NCBI RefSeq assembly: GCF_000421605.1 | Contig: NZ_ATXI01000008.1 | Coordinates: forward strand, 1 to 64,000 | Direction of reading: 5' to 3' | From: Thermodesulfobacterium thermophilum DSM 1276 | GTDB lineage: Bacteria; Desulfobacterota; Thermodesulfobacteria; Thermodesulfobacteriales; Thermodesulfobacteriaceae | DNA: 64,000 bases | Shown: piece by piece, positions 59,458 through 64,000 of the stretch | Position numbering within the stretch: position 1 is the stretch's first letter | How the letters are laid out: every line of letters begins with the position of its first letter | Notes under the pieces: model-generated | The model's database searches: none | The model's input: only the letters and a program-made list of their open reading frames with translations | Told to the model about the DNA's origin: nothing | Position numbers and translations under genes: made by a program

Positions 59458-61598
59458 AAGAAATAAAGATAGCAGTGGTTGGTAATCCTAACACAGGTAA
59501 ATCAAGTTTGATAAACGCCATTGCCAAGGCTAACCTTCAAGTTGGCAACTGGCCTGGGGTAACGGTAGAAAAAAAACAGGCAAAACTATCTTACAAAGAT
59601 TATATTTTGCACTTCATCGACTTACCTGGTACTTACAGTTTAACCCCTTATACCGTAGACGAAACCATTACCAGAGATTTTCTCTTTCTTGAAGACTACG
59701 ACGTTATTTTATGCGTGGTTGATACTACTAATCTTGAAAGAAACCTTTATTTTGTGGTACAACTGATAGAACTTGAGAAGCCTATGGTAATTGCCTTGAA
59801 TATGTTTGATGAGGCAAAAAAACTTGGATATAAGGTAGACATAAAACTTTTACAAGACATCCTTAAAGTAAAAGCAATCCCAACGGTAGCGGTGAAAGAA
59901 CAGGGAGTTGAAGAAATTAAGGAGGCCTTGATCGAAGTCTTTGAAAGGGCAATCGTGCCAACTAAGCTTCCTTATGGAGAGGAGTTAGAGGATTTAATAA
60001 AAACGATTTTATACCGGATAAAAGCGGTAAAACCGGATTTAGAAAGGGTAAGCTTGGCTGTGGTTTTTAAGTTGTTAGAGGGAGAGGAGGATCTTTTAAA
60101 AAAGTTGGGTATTGAGCTTGATAAAAGAGAAATAGAAAACATCCTCAAACACATTAAGACAGTCCACGAGGTAGAGTTTAGCGATTACTTGCTTGATATC
60201 AGGTATGGTTTAGCAACCGGAATTGCCAAAATGGTGCTTCAACGCCCAGAAATCAGACGGGAGACCCTTACAGAAAAGATAGACAAGATAGTTTTAAACA
60301 GGATTTTAGGGATACCTCTTTTTCTTTTGGTGATGTGGCTTTCTTTTAAGGTTGCGTTTGATGTAGCTAACCCTTACATAGATTTTTTAGACAAAGCTGT
60401 AAATGAGGTTTTTAGAAGATGGATAGAGGCAGGGCTTTCCTCTGTAGGGGTAACAGACTGGTTAAATTCTCTTATAGTGGATGGGATTTGGGTAGGAGTA
60501 GGGACTGTGTTGTCTTTTATTCCTATCATCGGGATGATTATGTTTATGATAACCTTTCTTGAAGCTACCGGTTATATGGCAAGGGCGGCTTTTCTTATGG
60601 ATAGAATCATGAGATACTTTGGTCTTCAGGGAAAAGCTTTCATCCCTCTTCTTATGGGGTTTGGTTGTAATGTTTCGTCTGTATATGCTTGTAGAACTTT
60701 AGAACAGGAGCATGAGAGAAAACTTACGATGTTTATAGTTCCTTTTATGTCTTGTGGAGCAAGACTGCCAGTTTATGCTTTGTTTGTGGCAGCTTTTTTT
60801 GCAACTCACTCGGCAGCGGTGCTTCTTTTCATCTATCTGTTGGGTATAGCTGTAGCTCTTAGCCTTGCTGTTATTCTTCACAAAACCTATTTTAAAGGGG
60901 TTAGCGGACCTTTCATCATGGAATTACCGCCTTATCGTATCCCTACCTTTAAAAATCTTGCCGTCCACACCTGGCTTAAGCTAAAACATTTTGTGATCAA
61001 AGCAGGGACTTTGGTTTTGGCCTTTAATGTTCTCATATGGATGGCACTAAACCTTCCCTGGAAGCCTGAAAAACCTGAAGACTCAATCTTAGGCAAAACA
61101 GGATATCTGATAGCCCCTATTTTTAAACCCTTAGGTTTTGGAGATTGGGCAAGTAGTGCCAGCCTTTTGGCAGGGTTTCCTGCAAAAGAGGTTATAGTTT
61201 CAACGATGGCACAAATTTATGGCGGAGATGTTGAAGATAACCCCCAAGAGGAACTTTCTTTTAAAGAAGACCTTAAAGAATTGCTTTTGCTTTTTGCTGA
61301 AAAAACAAAAGAAGTAGGGGTTAATCTGATCTCTACTTTTAGGATAGTTACCCTCACGGCAGAGGTATCAGAAGAAGGTACAGGTATTTTATCTGAACTT
61401 CAAAATAGGTTTACCCCTGCTTCAGCTCTTTCTTTTATGGTTTTTGTACTCCTATATTTTCCATGCATGGTTTATGCAGCAACCGTGAGGATAGAAGCAG
61501 GATCCTTTAAGTTCGTTTGTCAGATAATTTTGGTTACCTTTATCGTTGCCTGGATAGTATCTTTTGTAGTTTATCATCTTGCAAGGTTAATTTTATAA
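59454..61598 (+). CDS. feoB: ferrous iron transporter FeoB
   Basis: A 714-residue inner-membrane iron importer. The N-terminal G protein has G1 GNPNTGKSSLINAI, G3 DLPGTYSL and G4 NMFDE; a helical GDI-like part follows, then the membrane part with two Gate motifs, including FGCNVSSVYACRTL-like GFGCNVSSV and MVPFMSCGARLP-like VPFMSCGARLP. Length slightly below E. coli FeoB, complete. Signal overlap with feoA suggests coupled translation. Confidence 0.97.
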   Translation: MKEIKIAVVGNPNTGKSSLINAIAKANLQVGNWPGVTVEKKQAKLSYKDYILHFIDLPGTYSLTPYTVDETITRDFLFLEDYDVILCVVDTTNLERNLYFVVQLIELEKPMVIALNMFDEAKKLGYKVDIKLLQDILKVKAIPTVAVKEQGVEEIKEALIEVFERAIVPTKLPYGEELEDLIKTILYRIKAVKPDLERVSLAVVFKLLEGEEDLLKKLGIELDKREIENILKHIKTVHEVEFSDYLLDIRYGLATGIAKMVLQRPEIRRETLTEKIDKIVLNRILGIPLFLLVMWLSFKVAFDVANPYIDFLDKAVNEVFRRWIEAGLSSVGVTDWLNSLIVDGIWVGVGTVLSFIPIIGMIMFMITFLEATGYMARAAFLMDRIMRYFGLQGKAFIPLLMGFGCNVSSVYACRTLEQEHERKLTMFIVPFMSCGARLPVYALFVAAFFATHSAAVLLFIYLLGIAVALSLAVILHKTYFKGVSGPFIMELPPYRIPTFKNLAVHTWLKLKHFVIKAGTLVLAFNVLIWMALNLPWKPEKPEDSILGKTGYLIAPIFKPLGFGDWASSASLLAGFPAKEVIVSTMAQIYGGDVEDNPQEELSFKEDLKELLLLFAEKTKEVGVNLISTFRIVTLTAEVSEEGTGILSELQNRFTPASALSFMVFVLLYFPCMVYAATVRIEAGSFKFVCQIILVTFIVAWIVSFVVYHLARLIL

Positions 61599-61688
61599 AA
61601 ATTATTTTTATGATAAAGGTGGCACAACTTTAAAGTTTATGTTAAAATTGTAAAAACATGTAGCTAAAACTAAATCAGGGGGGAGATT

Positions 61689-62840
61689 ATGATAAGAAAG
61701 GTTTTTACGACCTTGTCCTTAGGTCTTTTGGTTTTTGGAGTTCCTGTTAAGGCTAAGGCTTATGAGGTAAACGAAAAACTCTCTATCGAGGCAAACTTGA
61801 CAGGGGTTTACCAGTGGTTAGATAAGAGAAAGGGAGATTTTAAGGACGAGGAAAAAGGGTCTGTGGTTCTTGACGCAAGGGTTACGTTTAAACCTACAGA
61901 AAAGGATGAATTTTCTGTAAGAGGTAGTTTTGCCAAAGGAAATGGATTAAAAAAGGTTAGTCCTTTTAAACTCTCCCCTAATTCAGATGACCTCAGGGAT
62001 GACCTTCACAACATCAACAACCGTTCAAGAGACCATTTGCAAGAACTCTGGTATGCAAGAACCTTTGATCTGCCAGGCAACTCAACCCTTAAGACAACCT
62101 TGGGAATTATAGACGCAACCGCTTTCATCGACCAAAACCGGTTTGCAAACGATGAGCTGACACAGTTTATGAATGAGGCCTTTGTAAACAACCCACTGGC
62201 TAATCTCATAAGTTATGACTATGGAGTAGCTTTAGAGTGGTCTAAAGGGCCTTTTAGCTTAGGCTTAGTGGGGATGCAAAGCAAAACCGACGAGAATGAG
62301 GACCCGAGGTTTGACAAGAAAATTTATAATTATTATGCTGCTCAGGTAGGCTATAAATTGGAGACCTCTCTTGGAGAAGGAAACTATCGGGTTTTTGCCT
62401 TTACTACCAACAAGCGTTTCCCTGATTGGGATGGAGAAAAGAAAAAGGCCTTAAAAGGCTGGGGTATTTCTATAGACCAGGATATAATCAAAGATACCCT
62501 TGGGGTTTTTGCAAGAGCTGGTTTTCAGGATGATGACGCAGAAATAGACTACAAAAGCATGTATTCCTTAGGGTTGAACTATAAGTTTAAACCCTTTGGT
62601 GTAAAAAACGTTGAATTAGGGGTAGGTTACGCTTACCTTAAAGCCTCTTCCAAAAACGAAGAACTAAAACATACACAAGCTGTAGAAGCCTATCTTTCTG
62701 TTCCTATATACGAAAAAGAAAAACTCTTTGCCTCACATCTCACCTTTGACTGGCAATGGATGAAAGATAGGCTTAAGTACGAGGAAAACCCAGAAAATAA
62801 AGGTCATATCTTCGGGGTAAGGCTAAACTTAACTTTTTAA
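61689..62840 (+). CDS. outer-membrane porin-like protein
   Basis: A 383-residue beta-barrel protein with a signal peptide (about residues 1-24, cleavage after AKA). Alternating hydrophobic strands fill the length and the last residues LNLTF with terminal phenylalanine are the usual barrel signature for BamA recognition. It resembles alginate/carbohydrate-type porins weakly. It follows feoB by 90 bases with GGGGGG upstream; a role in iron entry is only suggested by position. Confidence 0.75.
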   Translation: MIRKVFTTLSLGLLVFGVPVKAKAYEVNEKLSIEANLTGVYQWLDKRKGDFKDEEKGSVVLDARVTFKPTEKDEFSVRGSFAKGNGLKKVSPFKLSPNSDDLRDDLHNINNRSRDHLQELWYARTFDLPGNSTLKTTLGIIDATAFIDQNRFANDELTQFMNEAFVNNPLANLISYDYGVALEWSKGPFSLGLVGMQSKTDENEDPRFDKKIYNYYAAQVGYKLETSLGEGNYRVFAFTTNKRFPDWDGEKKKALKGWGISIDQDIIKDTLGVFARAGFQDDDAEIDYKSMYSLGLNYKFKPFGVKNVELGVGYAYLKASSKNEELKHTQAVEAYLSVPIYEKEKLFASHLTFDWQWMKDRLKYEENPENKGHIFGVRLNLTF

Positions 62841-62863
62841 GCTTTGTAAGACAAATAGTACAA

Positions 62864-62889
62864 AGGGATAACCCCTCAAGGTTATCCCT
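62864..62889 (+). terminator. porin terminator
   Basis: AGGGATAACC (62864-62873) pairs with GGTTATCCCT (62880-62889) across a 6-base loop, followed by CTTAACTTTT. It lies 23 bases after the porin stop. Confidence 0.75.
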
Positions 62890-63053
62890 CTTAACTTTTA
62901 AATATTAACCATATTTAAGTTGATGTTCAGTAAAAAAAAAATTTCCCTCAGATAAAAACAGGTAGAAAATTTCGTATTAAAGGTCTTGAAATTTTTCTAA
63001 AATGAGTATTAATAAAAGTTAAGTTTTATATTATTTTGAGGAGGAGGTGGACT

Positions 63054-63224
63054 ATGGGGTTGTGGAAATGTAGTAACTGCGGAGAAACAAAAGAATCAAG
63101 GTGTAAGCCTAAAAAATGCCCTAAATGTGGAGAGATGAACACGATGGTTAAAGAAGGGACAGAAGCTAATTCATCCTCTTCTTGTGAGCCTAAGAAAAGA
63201 GGATGTAAGAAAAAAGCTGGGTAA
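63054..63224 (+). CDS. RCKP-type rubredoxin-like protein
   Basis: A 56-residue small iron or zinc protein. It has WKCSNCGETKESRCKPKKCPKCGE, where two CxxC pairs frame the RCKP sequence that names the family; a serine-rich linker and a CEPKKRGCKKK tail follow. ATG 63054 is supported by GAGGAGGAGGTGG just upstream. It may serve electron transfer in oxygen defence, as rubrerythrin and peroxiredoxin genes are within 11 kb. Confidence 0.82.
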   Translation: MGLWKCSNCGETKESRCKPKKCPKCGEMNTMVKEGTEANSSSSCEPKKRGCKKKAG

Positions 63225-63235
63225 TTCTATTTATC

Positions 63236-64000
63236 ATGGTAGTTGCTACCTGGAATGTTAACTCTATAAAAGTTAGAAAAGAACAGGTTTTAGAATTTTT
63301 AAAGGAGGTCGGTCCAGACCTCCTTGCTTTACAAGAAACCAAGGTAAAGACTGAAGATTTCCCTTTTAAACCCTATCAAGAGATAGGTTATCATGTAGTT
63401 CATTCTGGAGGGAAGGGGAGAAATGGAGTGGCTTTACTTTCAAAGGTGGCTCCAAAGATTATAAAACGGGGTTTCGAAAATACTTCAGAGCCTGAGAGTT
63501 TTCCTGATGCAGAAGAAAGGCTTATTGGGATAGAGGTTGAGGGCTTTGGTTTCGCTTCTCTTTGGGTTTTTTCGGTGTATATACCAAACGGAGGTCAACC
63601 TGAGTCAGATTACTATTACTACAAACTAAGTTTTTTCTGGCAGCTCAAAGAGTTTTTTGAGAAAACCTTTTCTCCTGAGGACCCTATCATCCTTATGGGA
63701 GACTTTAACGTAGCCCCAGAAGATAAGGATGTGTTTGCCCCAGGTTTATTAGAAGGACATATCTGTTTTACTGAAAAGGAAAGAAGAGCTTTTTTTGACC
63801 TTCTTTCTTTTGGTTTTTATGATACTTTGCGAGAGAAGTATCCCGATGCCCGAGGGGTTTTTACCTGGTGGGATTATCAGTTTGGGGCTTTTAAGAAAAA
63901 TCAGGGGATGCGTCTTGACCATATTCTTATCACTAGGCCTTTGTTAGAAAAGTTAGGAGACGTTTATGTAGAAAAAAGTTTTCGAACTAAACCTAAGCCG
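63236..64000 (+). CDS. xthA: exodeoxyribonuclease III (partial, runs off the window)
   Basis: An AP-endonuclease/exonuclease of the DNase I-like fold, in frame from ATG 63236 through 255 codons to the window edge without a stop. It starts VVATWNVNSIKVRKEQVLEF, has LLALQETKV, the metal/catalytic GDFNVAP, and GMRLDHILIT near the end; the final SDH motif lies just beyond the window. It starts 11 bases after the rubredoxin-like gene. Normal length would be about 260 residues, so only a few codons are missing. Confidence 0.92.
   Translation, partial: MVVATWNVNSIKVRKEQVLEFLKEVGPDLLALQETKVKTEDFPFKPYQEIGYHVVHSGGKGRNGVALLSKVAPKIIKRGFENTSEPESFPDAEERLIGIEVEGFGFASLWVFSVYIPNGGQPESDYYYYKLSFFWQLKEFFEKTFSPEDPIILMGDFNVAPEDKDVFAPGLLEGHICFTEKERRAFFDLLSFGFYDTLREKYPDARGVFTWWDYQFGAFKKNQGMRLDHILITRPLLEKLGDVYVEKSFRTKPKP

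Noticed and set aside
61656-61680. TGGCAC-type sigma-54 -24 element upstream of the porin
   Set aside because: TGGCAC occurs just after 61615 but the position ten bases on reads AA, not GC, so the -12 half is missing.
1-64000. tRNA, rRNA, CRISPR arrays or insertion sequences
   Set aside because: No cloverleaf-like sequences, repeat-spacer arrays or transposase motifs were seen in intergenic regions when read by eye; a tRNAscan or IS search would settle it.

Overview
The window looks like a chromosomal segment of a low-GC, probably thermophilic, diderm anaerobe. Supporting signs are LPS heptose genes, BamD, a TonB-dependent receptor, futalosine-route menaquinone genes, a Nuo complex without the NADH module, PEP synthase, rubrerythrin and peroxiredoxin oxygen defence, and polar flagellar hook genes. 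The gene content and the lysine/glutamate-rich proteins fit the Thermodesulfobacteria (Thermodesulfobacterium-like) best. That placement is inference from content only, not from a database search.

Layout. (1) 1-3551: a MurJ/Wzx-like flippase, then a scarred stretch holding a truncated HEPN-type fragment, a fossil zinc-ribbon copy, an apparently intact MntA-HepT nucleotidyltransferase/HEPN pair and a methyltransferase pseudogene. (2) 3562-14040: a very AT-rich surface-polysaccharide cluster (WecB, five glycosyltransferase/polymerase genes, GDP-heptose genes with a truncated gmhB, Wzz, an rmlA fossil, a WecA/MraY-type initiating transferase). (3) 14076-16194, minus: WaaF and TruD. (4) 16336-19321: SecA and a small zinc-ribbon protein. 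(5) 19353-22938, minus: a small unknown gene, MqnB, MqnD, TolQ, thioredoxin, BamD. (6) 23043-29006: YecE on plus, then on minus smpB-sbcC-mobA-HD-GYP regulator. (7) 29119-36345, plus: PEP synthase, two envelope/division proteins, RibH, Pgk, TpiA, a CoA-binding protein and a ScpA-like protein. (8) 36465-46817: a four-cluster ferredoxin-like subunit followed by nuoABCDHIJKLMN. (9) 46996-53049: fliK-flgD and two tandem hook genes behind a sigma-54-like site. (10) 53263-56858: rubrerythrin, TonB receptor, a winged-helix protein and peroxiredoxin. (11) 57080-62840: an iron locus with DUF2325, three FeoA-domain genes (one fused to a frameshifted diguanylate cyclase), an HD-GYP phosphodiesterase, FeoB and a porin. 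(12) 63054-64000: an RCKP-type rubredoxin-like protein and the start of exonuclease III.

How the parts fit: WecA/WecB start lipid-linked sugar synthesis, glycosyltransferases extend it, Wzy and Wzz polymerise and set length, the MurJ/Wzx-like protein may flip it, and WaaF builds the inner core. Nuo plus menaquinone synthesis form an electron-transport chain that must take electrons from something other than NADH through NuoEFG. The iron locus couples FeoAB uptake with c-di-GMP making and breaking enzymes, under a candidate Fur-like operator. Clear sigma-70-type promoters in the window share a 16-base spacer. The most unusual items are the Feo/c-di-GMP operon, the NuoEFG-less operon with its extra Fe-S protein, and the scarred MntA-HepT region. 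No rRNA, tRNA, CRISPR array or intact insertion sequence was seen.
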